Origin: a virus
Virus record (IMG/VR): IMGVR_UViG_3300027909_000034
Location: 1-46,367 of that record
DNA length: 46,367 nucleotides
Direction: 5' to 3' (one strand)
In this document: positions 7,761-16,700 of the stretch, in pieces
How positions within the stretch are numbered: position 1 is the first letter of the stretch
Layout: the number at the start of each line of letters is the position of its first letter
Position numbers and translations under genes: made by a program
Notes under the pieces: model-generated
The model's input: only the letters and a program-made list of their open reading frames with translations
The model's database searches: none
Told to the model about the DNA's origin: nothing

Positions 7761-9449
7761 ATGCTGCGCAACGCCCATCCCGTCCCGTTCATCGCCCGAG
7801 GGGTGGCGGACGGTTTCGAGCAGACCAACACGTTCCCCGGCGCGTGCCGCCTGATGCGTAATTTCATCTTCGATCAGGCCAATCCGAACGTGGCGGTGGC
7901 GCGTCCCGGCTGCACGCTGCTGATCGACTTCGGCACCGAGCCGAGCTTCATCGATCCGACATGGTTGCCGGTCCACATCACGGTGGGCACGCGCATCTAC
8001 GGCATGGTGTCCACTTCGACCTTCGGCGCGTTCGATGAGCCGTTTTGCTACGACACGCTGGACAACGTATTCATTCCGGTGACGGGCGCTGGCGCGCTCA
8101 ACCTGCCCCTCACGCAGGCCACGGTGGGCCAGTGGAATCCGCCGACGATGGCGCAAGTCGGGCCCTACATCCTGATCACGCATCCGGGCTACGACGGCAC
8201 ACCGGGCAAGTTCATCGGCTACATCGACGTCAACATTCCGCTCGCGCCCATCTACGACTGCGCGGACACGGCGCTGACTGGCTTCGCGGACGTGCCAACG
8301 GCGGTGGTCAACTACAACAATCGCGCCTACTACGCGGTCAACAACGCCATCGAGTTCAGCGACGTTCTGCTCCCGCTCCAGCGCACCGCCGGTCCCCCGA
8401 TCCAAGTGCTCACCTTCGGCGACGACACGCCGATCAGCGCCTTGGCCCCCTTGGCGATGGGCACCAGCGTGCAGGGCGTGCTGGGCGCGCTGATCGTGTT
8501 CAAGGCATCGGTTGAGTCCACTGCCGGTTCCAAGATGTCGATGTGGCAAGTGACCGGCGATATCGACACGCTCCCGCAAAGCAACCTGCTCGTGCAGCAG
8601 CTGGCCGAGAACGTGGGCACGTTCGCGCCGCGCTCGTGCTGGAACACGCCAGAGGGCTTGAAGTTCATGGGCGCGGACGGGGTCTACGTCGTCAACGTGG
8701 CGGGCATGGTCATCCCGCTCAACAATCGGCGCGGCGATCCCGACGGCCTGCCCGACTTGCGCCTGCCCTTCGCGGAGGCCACACCCGCGCAGCAGTCGCG
8801 CGCAGCCGGGTGCTACAACGCGGGCGTGTACCGCATCAGCCTGGACACGGTCATCAACGGCATCGCGCAGGATGGCTTGGACTTCTGGTTCGATGAACGC
8901 TACCGGCGCTGGAACGGGCCGCACACCTTCCGCTACGACTGCGCCTCGCCGCTGGGCAAGCAGTTCGTGCTGTCCTCTTCCACGCATGGCGCGGTCTTGT
9001 TCCTGTCCTCGCCCACGCAGCAATCGGCGCAATCGGTCTACACCGACAACGGCGTGGTCTATGAATGCTTCATGCAAGGCTCGCTCATGAGCGATCAGGG
9101 CGACATGAACATGAACACCATCGTGGAAACCACGATGGAGTTGGGGCGCTCCTCGCAGTCCTCGCAGTACATCATCCAGGCGCAGGACGAGTTCGGCGCG
9201 TCGCTGAACGAGGCCACCATCACGATCCTGAACGTGGGCGCGCTGTGGGGCTCGGTGACGTGGGGCGAGTTCGAATGGGCGGCATCGAGCTACATCAGCC
9301 AGATTCTCAACGTGCCGTGGACCGAGCCGATCATCTTCAAGCGCATCCAGTTTCAAGTGCGCTGCACGGCCCAAGGCGGGGTCGCGCTCGGGCGCACATG
9401 GGTGCGCTACCAGCAACTCGGGTACATGAACACTCAACAGGTGGCCTAA
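7761..9449 (+). CDS. Probable tail nozzle / DNA stabilisation protein (562 aa)
   Basis: The N-terminus carries the run VADGFEQTNTFPGACRLMRNFIFDQANPNVAVARPG, a pattern I associate with P22 gp10-like tail nozzle proteins. The rest is a long beta-rich protein with repeated Trp/Gly blades (WQVTGDIDTLP, WFDERYRRWNGPH, WGSVTWGEFEWA), consistent with a beta-propeller. It starts 1 bp after the adaptor stop. Known in the family: the nozzle extends the portal-adaptor channel and anchors spikes. Both family call and role are inferences from pattern and synteny. Confidence 0.55.
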   Translation: MLRNAHPVPFIARGVADGFEQTNTFPGACRLMRNFIFDQANPNVAVARPGCTLLIDFGTEPSFIDPTWLPVHITVGTRIYGMVSTSTFGAFDEPFCYDTLDNVFIPVTGAGALNLPLTQATVGQWNPPTMAQVGPYILITHPGYDGTPGKFIGYIDVNIPLAPIYDCADTALTGFADVPTAVVNYNNRAYYAVNNAIEFSDVLLPLQRTAGPPIQVLTFGDDTPISALAPLAMGTSVQGVLGALIVFKASVESTAGSKMSMWQVTGDIDTLPQSNLLVQQLAENVGTFAPRSCWNTPEGLKFMGADGVYVVNVAGMVIPLNNRRGDPDGLPDLRLPFAEATPAQQSRAAGCYNAGVYRISLDTVINGIAQDGLDFWFDERYRRWNGPHTFRYDCASPLGKQFVLSSSTHGAVLFLSSPTQQSAQSVYTDNGVVYECFMQGSLMSDQGDMNMNTIVETTMELGRSSQSSQYIIQAQDEFGASLNEATITILNVGALWGSVTWGEFEWAASSYISQILNVPWTEPIIFKRIQFQVRCTAQGGVALGRTWVRYQQLGYMNTQQVA

Positions 9450-9452
9450 GAC

Positions 9453-10505
9453 ATGGCAATCATCGGCGCGCTGCCCATCACGCTGACCAACGGCACGGTG
9501 GCCGACGCAACGCAGGTCATGCAGGACTTCTCGTTCATCGTCAGTCAGGTGAACAACAACGGGGCGGAACTGTCGCTGACCCCGCAGCTGAATGTCGCCA
9601 ACGTGTTCACGCAGCCGCAGACGGCATTGCCTGCGACCACGCGGGCGCATCTGCCGCGCGCGAGCCAAGTGCAGGACGGGGCGTTCAACTATCTGACCGG
9701 GGTGGCGGGCACCAACGCCGTCACCGGCAATGCCGCGATCTCGCCGGGCGCCTACATCATCGGGGCCGCGTTCTGGTTCATCCCGGCAGCGACCAACACG
9801 GGCGCGACCACCTTGAGCATCAACGGGCTGGGCGCGCAGGCCGTGCAGGTCAGCGGCAACGGCTGCACCGGCGGGGAGCTTCGCGCGGGCAAGCCGGTGG
9901 GCGTGTTCTGGAGCGGGGCGGCGTTTCAGATCGTGCATGGCTGCTGGGGCGGGGGCAGGCCGCTCGCGAGCTACGTGCAGATCGCCGGGGCCACCACACC
10001 GGCGGATGTGCTGCTGTGTTTCGGTCAGTCGATTGCGACAGCGGGTGCGGGTGCCGATCTGTTCGCGCGCATCGGCTACACCTACGGCGGGGCCGGGGCT
10101 AGCTTCACGCTGCCCGATTGCCGTGGCCGCACGGTCGTGGGCAAGGACGACATGGGCGGGGGTGCGGCGGGCCGCGTCACCGCCGGGGTGAGCGGGGTCA
10201 ACGGCGCGGCGCTCGGTGGGGCGGGCGGGGACCAGCAGGCGCAGACGCATACGCACACGTTCACCGCTTCAGCTTCCCCTAGCGGCTCGCACAGTCACAC
10301 GACAAACATTCAGTCGTTCAGCAGCGGGTTTAATGCCCAATCTGTCACGCTGCAGCCGGCTCAATTCGGAGCCCCAGCCAGCTTCACATCAAGCACCCAA
10401 CCCGATCACACCCACACCATCAGCGCGAGCGGCGGGACCGCGTTGTCGGGCGTGGCGCAGAACATGCAGCCCTCGATCATCGCCAACACCGGGATCGTGT
10501 GGTGA
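9453..10505 (+). CDS. Tail fibre with phage collar domain (350 aa)
   Basis: Residues about 187-235 match the phage tail collar domain pattern (CFGQSI, LFARIGYTYG, FTLPDCRGRTVVGKDDMGG). This is followed by a Gly/Ala segment and by His-x-His pairs near residues 264-270, 281 and 319. In T4 gp12-like fibres such HxH pairs bind metal in the trimer core. The N-terminal 90 residues would attach to the tail. The C-terminus (MQPSIIANTGIVW) is the common ending of collar-domain fibres. It is a receptor-binding or adhesion protein of the virion. It overlaps the next gene by GTGA. Confidence 0.85.
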   Translation: MAIIGALPITLTNGTVADATQVMQDFSFIVSQVNNNGAELSLTPQLNVANVFTQPQTALPATTRAHLPRASQVQDGAFNYLTGVAGTNAVTGNAAISPGAYIIGAAFWFIPAATNTGATTLSINGLGAQAVQVSGNGCTGGELRAGKPVGVFWSGAAFQIVHGCWGGGRPLASYVQIAGATTPADVLLCFGQSIATAGAGADLFARIGYTYGGAGASFTLPDCRGRTVVGKDDMGGGAAGRVTAGVSGVNGAALGGAGGDQQAQTHTHTFTASASPSGSHSHTTNIQSFSSGFNAQSVTLQPAQFGAPASFTSSTQPDHTHTISASGGTALSGVAQNMQPSIIANTGIVW

Positions 10506-10840
10506 GCGTGTTCGCCAAGAAAAACGTCTGTCCGTTCGTCTCGCGCGAGTGCGTGGGCGAGAAGTGCCACGCCTGGATGAAGTTCGTCACGACCAACCAG
10601 ATCACCGGACAAAGCGAGGAGCACGAAGCCTGCGGCATGACGCAGCAGACGCACCTGCTGGTGGAGATGATCCAGTTGTTGCGCCAGCAGCAGGGCCAGA
10701 CGCAGCAGTTGTCGGGCGCGCTGCACCAGCAGGCCACGGCAATGCAAAGCTACCTGCAGCACGAGCGCGAGCGTTCGATAGACAACATGAGGCAGATCGA
10801 TGCAGTCGTTGTTCCACCGAACGGGCACACTGGCCGTTGA
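10502..10840 (+). CDS. Small Cys-rich, Gln-rich protein, unknown (112-113 aa)
   Basis: The N-terminus carries spaced cysteines (CPFVSREC, GEKCHAW, ACG) that could bind zinc or an iron-sulphur centre. Residues about 50-100 are a Gln-rich helix with coiled-coil character. The start overlaps the fibre stop (GTGA, GTG 10502; GTG 10499 is an alternative). It overlaps the next gene by 41 bp. Position in the tail operon suggests a chaperone or minor virion role; not recognised. Confidence 0.65.
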   Translation: MSVFAKKNVCPFVSRECVGEKCHAWMKFVTTNQITGQSEEHEACGMTQQTHLLVEMIQLLRQQQGQTQQLSGALHQQATAMQSYLQHERERSIDNMRQIDAVVVPPNGHTGR

Positions 10841-11195
10841 GCCGGAGCGCCCCGGCGAGCGCGAGCCCGACATCGAGTTTCGCGAGGCCGACAACGTGTT
10901 CGTCAAGGTCAACACGTTCCTGACGCAGCGCCCCTCGGTGCGCGAGATGCACAAGCACGCGTACTCGCATGTGAGCGTGTTCCTGGGACGTTTCCGGGTT
11001 TTCCTGGGCGATGCTGACGGCATACCGTTCGCCGCGCCCTACGTCGATGTCGGCGGGCCCGGCCAGCCGCAGAGCCTGACCATCGAGGCCGGGCGCTATC
11101 ACCGCATCATGTGCCTGTCGCCGGGCGGCAAGCTGATGTGTATCTGGAACGGCGATCATTGGGACGAGGAGGTCAAGACGCATGGACTCGATTAA
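10800..11195 (+). CDS. Small cupin-like protein (131 aa)
   Basis: The core has HKHAYSHVSVFLGRFRVFLGDADG (about 51-75), a beta-barrel pattern with His-x-His-x4-His like the metal-binding first motif of cupins. A second strand block follows with YHRIMCLSPGGKLMCIWNGDHWDEE. Cupin-like domains are used in enzymes and in sugar binding; no substrate can be inferred. It overlaps the previous gene by 41 bp and the next by 14 bp, so it belongs to the virion operon. A catalytic or structural role is open. Confidence 0.6.
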   Translation: MQSLFHRTGTLAVEPERPGEREPDIEFREADNVFVKVNTFLTQRPSVREMHKHAYSHVSVFLGRFRVFLGDADGIPFAAPYVDVGGPGQPQSLTIEAGRYHRIMCLSPGGKLMCIWNGDHWDEEVKTHGLD

Positions 11196-12279
11196 TCCGC
11201 TGGTGCGGCTGGTGTGCTGGCTGCACGGTTTCCTGCAGCCGCATTGGGTGGGCCTCGCGCTGGGCGCGGTGAGCGCGGTCGGCGGGATCATGGATGCGTT
11301 CGGCAGCGATGATGAGGGCGGGGGCAGCGACACCGGCGCATTGAACAAGTGGCACCTGCTGGAGCAAGACAATGCTTGGCGGCAGGCCAATGCCAAGAAC
11401 AGGGACTACACCAACGCGCTGGCCGCCTTCTCCGGGGGGCAGGCGCGCAGCCTCTACGATCAAGGCATGGGCCTCAACTGGCAACCGTACATGCACGCGA
11501 ACCAGCAGGCGGGCGACATGTATAGCGGGCTCGCGCCGCTGTACACGCAGTACGGCGACCGCTTCGCAGGCTTGGGCGATACCATCTGGCAGTACGGGCA
11601 GCGCATGATGGACGCGGGGTTCGATCCGCAAGACCTCTTGCGCAAGCGGCTCGCGCAGCAGACGCAGCAGCAATCGCGTGCAGCCAGCACGGCGCGGGGG
11701 CTTGGCACCTCGCCCTATGCCGCCGGGCTTGAGTCGCAGGCGCTGTCGAACTTCGACATCGATTGGGAGAACAACCTGCTGCAGCGGATGGGGATGGGCC
11801 TGCAGGGCGGGATCGCGGCGAACCAGATGGGCGGGCAGGATTTTACGACCGCAATGATGCTCTACCAAATGGCCCCGCAGATGCTGCAGCAGGGGGCGAT
11901 GGCTCCGCTGCAGGCACGCCAGAACCAGCTGGCCTACCAGCAGGGGCAGCTGGGCCAATACGGCCAGAACATCCAGAACTACCAGCTTGCCCCGCTCTCG
12001 GCCTTCCAACAGCTGCAGATTCCTTACCTGTACCAAGGCCAAGGCGCGCTGAACAGCGCCAACCAGCAGTTCAACACCGACCGCGCCTTCAACGCGCAGC
12101 AGCAATCCTCTGGCATGAATGCGGCGTTCCAGGGCATCGGCGCGATCAACGACGCCTGGAACAACGGCAGTTTCGGGCAGGCATTCGGGGGCGGTGGCGG
12201 CAGCAGCAGCGGGTCGAACCTTGCCAACGCCTTCAACACGGCCACGCCCTCGCAGTGGTCGGCGGCCTTCGGCTACTAA
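11182..12279 (+). CDS. Internal virion (ejection-type) protein, Gln/Ala-rich (365 aa)
   Basis: After a hydrophobic N-terminus (residues 7-36, including LHGFLQP and a Gly/Ala segment that could enter a membrane) the protein is rich in Gln, Ala, Met and Tyr, mostly helical. It ends with a Gly/Ser run at about 330-345. Such composition and the position between fibre and giant genes resemble P22/T7-type ejection proteins that leave the capsid with the DNA. ATG 11182 overlaps the previous gene. The N-terminal LxGFLQP echoes the capsid and scaffold LPGGxxxP motif. Function inferred. Confidence 0.65.
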   Translation: MDSINPLVRLVCWLHGFLQPHWVGLALGAVSAVGGIMDAFGSDDEGGGSDTGALNKWHLLEQDNAWRQANAKNRDYTNALAAFSGGQARSLYDQGMGLNWQPYMHANQQAGDMYSGLAPLYTQYGDRFAGLGDTIWQYGQRMMDAGFDPQDLLRKRLAQQTQQQSRAASTARGLGTSPYAAGLESQALSNFDIDWENNLLQRMGMGLQGGIAANQMGGQDFTTAMMLYQMAPQMLQQGAMAPLQARQNQLAYQQGQLGQYGQNIQNYQLAPLSAFQQLQIPYLYQGQGALNSANQQFNTDRAFNAQQQSSGMNAAFQGIGAINDAWNNGSFGQAFGGGGGSSSGSNLANAFNTATPSQWSAAFGY

Positions 12280-12289
12280 GGAGACAACG

Positions 12290-13786
12290 ATGCCGTTCTA
12301 TGGCGCGCAGGGGTTTGTCGATGCCTTCCAGCAGATGCCGATCAACCGGCTGCACGCGCAACAGGCGCTGGGCGCGCAGATGGCGGTGGAGGCCGAGCGC
12401 CGCAGGCTCGCCGCCGAGCCGCTGCTAGGGCAGACGTGGTACGAACTAGCGCACCAAGCCCCGCAACAGGTGCCGCTGCCGCAGCCGCCCATGCCCGGCC
12501 AGCAGTCGCTGCCGATGTCGCAGCCGGGACCGGCGGGGATGTATCCGCCGCCGCAGGTAAGTCAGTTGCCGCGCCCGCCGACCTTGATGGCTGGCGTGCC
12601 GCCGGGCGTGCCGCTGCCTCCGCCACAGGCGATGCAGGGGATGCCGCTGCCGGGGCCGCAGGGGATGCAGGAGCCGCTTTACCGTCCGCTGCGCGCCGAC
12701 GCGCTGGGCGAGGGCATGGCCTCGCGCCTGCCCCCGCTCCTGTCGCTTCGCTCCGGCGCGCTGGACACCGGCCAGACGCAGGTGCCGATGCGGCCCGACG
12801 CGCAGCGCCCGGTGGGGCTCGATCCAGCGGGCAACCCGACCGTGCGCGCCGTGGGCGAGCCGGGGGTGCAGGTGATCCTGAACCGCAACGATCCGCAGGC
12901 TTCACGTGGAACGCCCAGCCTGCCCGTGCCCGACGGCGCCTCGGTGGTGCCCGGTGGTGCCGCCGCGCCCGGCGATCCGCTGGCGGGCGGCATGTCGCAG
13001 GCGCCCGGTGGCCTGCCCGCCCCGCCGATGGAGCAGCCCGCCGCTGGCGCAGGAGCGCCCGGCGCACAGATGGGCATGCCGAGTTTCCTGCAGAGCCCCG
13101 ACATGATGGAGTTCATCCGCGCCGCCAAGCGCGTAGGCGTCGATCCTCGCGATCTGCCTGAGATGGTGAGGAGCGCCAATCCGATCATGGCGAAGGAGAT
13201 GGCGGCAGCGCAGGCCGCGCAGAACGCATGGTTGCGCACCTACGAGGCCGAGATGCGGATGGGAATGGCCGACCGCCGTATCGAGTCCGCCGAGCGCATC
13301 GCCGCTGGGGTGCAGGAGGGCCGTGACCGCGACCGCGAACTGCGCGCCCAGCATTACGCCGACTTGAAAGAGAAGTGGGAACGCAAGGACGAGATCGACC
13401 GAGGCAAGCTCAAGGCATACGAAACCAAGGCCAGGACCGGCACGCTGATGAACAACGCCGTGTACCGCTCCACGCTGGAGAAGTACAAGCAGGAGATGCA
13501 GAACTGGCGTGCCACGATGAACATCATCAACAACCCGATGATCGATCCGAAGGCGCTGCCTGCGGCATTCGAAACGGCGCGCGATCAGCGCGCGCGCATC
13601 GACTCGCTGGAAGAAATGCTCAACGGCATCTCGGGTATCGGCGAGACGAAGGAAGGCAAGGAGGTCGATCAACCAGCCGCTGGTACGACGCAGCTTGCGG
13701 CACCGCCGATTGGCACCGTCCAGAAAGGCTACCGCTTCAAGGGCGGCGATCCCGGCAGTCCGGGCAGCTGGGAAAAGGCGGACTGA
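12290..13786 (+). CDS. Internal virion protein, Pro-rich and coiled-coil (498 aa)
   Basis: Residues about 60-150 and 215-270 are Pro/Gly/Gln-rich linkers; residues about 275-460 are charged helices and coiled coil. The C-terminus GYRFKGGDPGSPGSWEKAD is a motif I recall from the ends of large internal phage virion proteins. AAGGAG precedes ATG 12290; the longer open frame from 12119 runs through the previous gene and is rejected. It is likely ejected with the DNA together with its two neighbours. No enzymatic motif seen. Confidence 0.7.
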   Translation: MPFYGAQGFVDAFQQMPINRLHAQQALGAQMAVEAERRRLAAEPLLGQTWYELAHQAPQQVPLPQPPMPGQQSLPMSQPGPAGMYPPPQVSQLPRPPTLMAGVPPGVPLPPPQAMQGMPLPGPQGMQEPLYRPLRADALGEGMASRLPPLLSLRSGALDTGQTQVPMRPDAQRPVGLDPAGNPTVRAVGEPGVQVILNRNDPQASRGTPSLPVPDGASVVPGGAAAPGDPLAGGMSQAPGGLPAPPMEQPAAGAGAPGAQMGMPSFLQSPDMMEFIRAAKRVGVDPRDLPEMVRSANPIMAKEMAAAQAAQNAWLRTYEAEMRMGMADRRIESAERIAAGVQEGRDRDRELRAQHYADLKEKWERKDEIDRGKLKAYETKARTGTLMNNAVYRSTLEKYKQEMQNWRATMNIINNPMIDPKALPAAFETARDQRARIDSLEEMLNGISGIGETKEGKEVDQPAAGTTQLAAPPIGTVQKGYRFKGGDPGSPGSWEKAD

Positions 13787-13789
13787 TCC

Positions 13790-16700
13790 GTGGCGGGACC
13801 GTGGCAAGACTACGAGAGTGCGGCACCCGCCGAGCCAGCAGCGGGGCCGAGGGGACCGTGGCAGGACTACGGTCCCATCAAGGAGGGCGGGCAGACCGCC
13901 GCACCGGCTGGACCGTGGCAGGACTACGCCGCGCCCTCCCCTCCTCCAGGGCCAGCGGGCAAGATCGTGGTCGAGCTTCCGCCGCTGCGCAAGCTGGGCC
14001 CCGCCGAGCACGAGGCCGAGCAGCGCAAGTTCGATACTCAGGTGGGGCAGGAGGAACAGGCGGCAAGGTCTTCAAACCTGCAGGCAATCGACCGCGAACT
14101 GCGCGTCAACAAGAATCCAGCGGCGCGTGAGATTCTGCTTAAAGAACGCGCGCGAATTGCCTTGGGCGAAGCTAAAAAGACGCACGGCCCGGCGGTGCCC
14201 GCCCCGTACCGCAATCCCAAGCCGGTCAATCTGCCTGGACCTTCGGCGGGGCTAGACTTCTACGAACGCTACGTCACCCCGTTCGCCGAGAACGCGCTGG
14301 CGCTGGGCAGCGGCATGGTGGCCGCGCCGGTGGCCGGACTCTCGGGCATGGCGGCGCTGCCGGTGCCCGGCGTGTCCGCAGCCGACGTGGTGAACCGCGT
14401 GCAAAGCGGGCTCACCTACGCCCCGCGCACGCGCGGCGGAGAGCAGCAGAGCCAACGCTTCGGGCACCTCATGGAGTATCCCTCGCGCCCGGCGATGGCG
14501 GCAGGCGAGGCGCTGGCCGATGCAGGCTATCCCAACGCCGCGGTGGTGGCGCGCACCGCACTCGATCCGTGGGCGTGGCTGGCGATCTATGGTGGCTTGC
14601 CCAGGGGCGGCCCGCCGCTGCGTCCGAGCGCAGCCCCGCAGGTGCCGTGGCAAGGGCAAGGACTGTCCCGCCCGCCCGCCCCGCGCCCGCCCTCGCCGCC
14701 CGGTCCCATGCCGCCCGCCCCGACGCCACCGGGCGGTGTGCCGCGCACTGAGCCCAGCTTGGGCCAGTACCCCGAAGTCACGGGCCCGGAATTTAGCCCG
14801 CTGGGCCGCGACATCGCGCCCCTGGAGCGCCGTCCCGAACCGGCGCTGGGCGGTCTTCCGGAGCCCAGCAAGCCGGAGTTCCCCAACGCCGACATCACGC
14901 AGAACGTGGGCGGTTTCGAGTTCGACCGCATTGCCCCGTCCAAGAAGCCGCGCCTCAAGGGTCCGCCCGCCACCGAGCGCGAGGTGCCGGGCAGCGTGCA
15001 GGTCGGCGATCAGCCGCCCATAGCAGTCGGCGAGCCCGCCTTGCCAACGCCTCCTGTGCAACAGGTTGGTGCTCTGGCACCAGAGCAAACGCCAATCGCA
15101 CCTGCGCCCGATTTGGGCGGTTTGCCGCCCCCGCCGCAGGGCGAACTGCCGCCCGTCCCGCCCTCGCCCGGCCACAGCGCCCGCCTGGACTTCACCGGGC
15201 AGACCGTGGCGAAGGGGCCGGAGTTGCCGCGCCCGCCCTACGAGCCGCCGATTCCCGAGGGCGAACTAGACTTCTCCGGCAGGAGCACCGCGCGCTACGA
15301 CCTGACCAGCCCGGACGATGTGGCCGCTGGCGTGCATGTGGTCGAGGACACCAGCCGCCGCACCGGCGGCACGGAGGAGGGCCGGGGCTACCAGCACAAG
15401 CAGACCATCGCCTTCCGCACCAAGATCGAGGAGTACCTGTTCAAGAGCGCGACCGAGGGCCAGAAGCAGGACATGTGGTTCAACCGGCTGCAGGACCGGG
15501 TGCGCAACCTGGAGCCGGAAGAGTCTGGCTACGCTGATCTGGCGGACATGACGATCCCCGAGTTGCAGCGCGCGGCCAAACGCTACCGCGATCAGGTGCG
15601 CACCCAAGTCGAAGCGGCGGCGCGCGACTACGAGGGCGAGCAAATCAACGTGCGGGCCCGGCCCTACGACCGCAGCGTGTACGAGGAGCCGGGCGCACCG
15701 CCTGCGCCGCCCGCACCGGAGCCCGGTGGTTTGCCGCTGCCGCCCGGCGGGGCCGCTGCCGCACCGGAAGAAGCGCCTGCGCCCGCCGAGGCGCCCGCGC
15801 TGCCCCTGCCCCCGCGCCCGCCCGCCAAGCTCAAGGCCGAGACGCGCGGCGGGCTGGACCTGACCACCGACTCGCTCACCACCGCGATCTCCAAGCTGGG
15901 CGGGCTGTCGCGCGATCAGATGCTCGACATCGTGGGCGACACCAAGGGCAGCTACAAAACCAAGTCGGGCCTGTCGGTGTTCCGCAAGGGCGGCGCGGAC
16001 ATCGACACCATGTTGCAGCGGCTCTACGAGAATCACTACATCTCGGAGGAGAACTGGCTCAAGGACAACGGCAAGAGTTGGTTGGAGGAGGCGCTGCACG
16101 AGGAGATTGGCGGCACCAAGAAGCACTACTCGCTGGGCGGAGACGAGGAGGCGCGCTTCGCACGCATGCGTGACGACTATTACGGCGGCGGGCCGGGGAG
16201 CTTGAGCGCCAATCCGTGGTTCAACCCCAAGCGCATGCTCAAGGCCGTGCGCGAAGCGGTGCAGTCGCTGACCGGCATGACCGATGCCGGGCAGATCGGG
16301 GCCGGAGCCGGGGGGCGCGGCCACGGCATCGCGTGGCAGTACGACAATCTGGTCGAGTCGGCGCGCATGACGGGCATGGAGGACATGGCGGCGGTCAAGC
16401 GCAACAAAGCCAACGCGGGCAGCGCCAAGCAGAAGCGCAAGGACATTGGCACCCTCTCCGCAATCGAGGACGAGAACATCCACCTGCGCGAGATCGCGAG
16501 CCAGCGATTGAGTCAACGCTGGTCGCAGGAGGAACTGGACTTGGGCGATCCGCCCAGGACACCGGAGGCGATGGCGGTGGAGAACGAGAAGATACGCCGC
16601 CTGCTGGCGCGCGAGCAGCTGCAGCGCAAGCTGGTCAGCACCGGCGAGGCCGTCAACCTGAACCGCGCCGCGCACGGAGATACCGTGAAGCAGGAAGGGG

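Noticed and set aside
7695-10256. 853-aa open frame on the minus strand
   Set aside because: It lies wholly over plus-strand nozzle and fibre genes, is Arg/His/Ala-rich and is a GC-rich codon-position shadow without a ribosome site.
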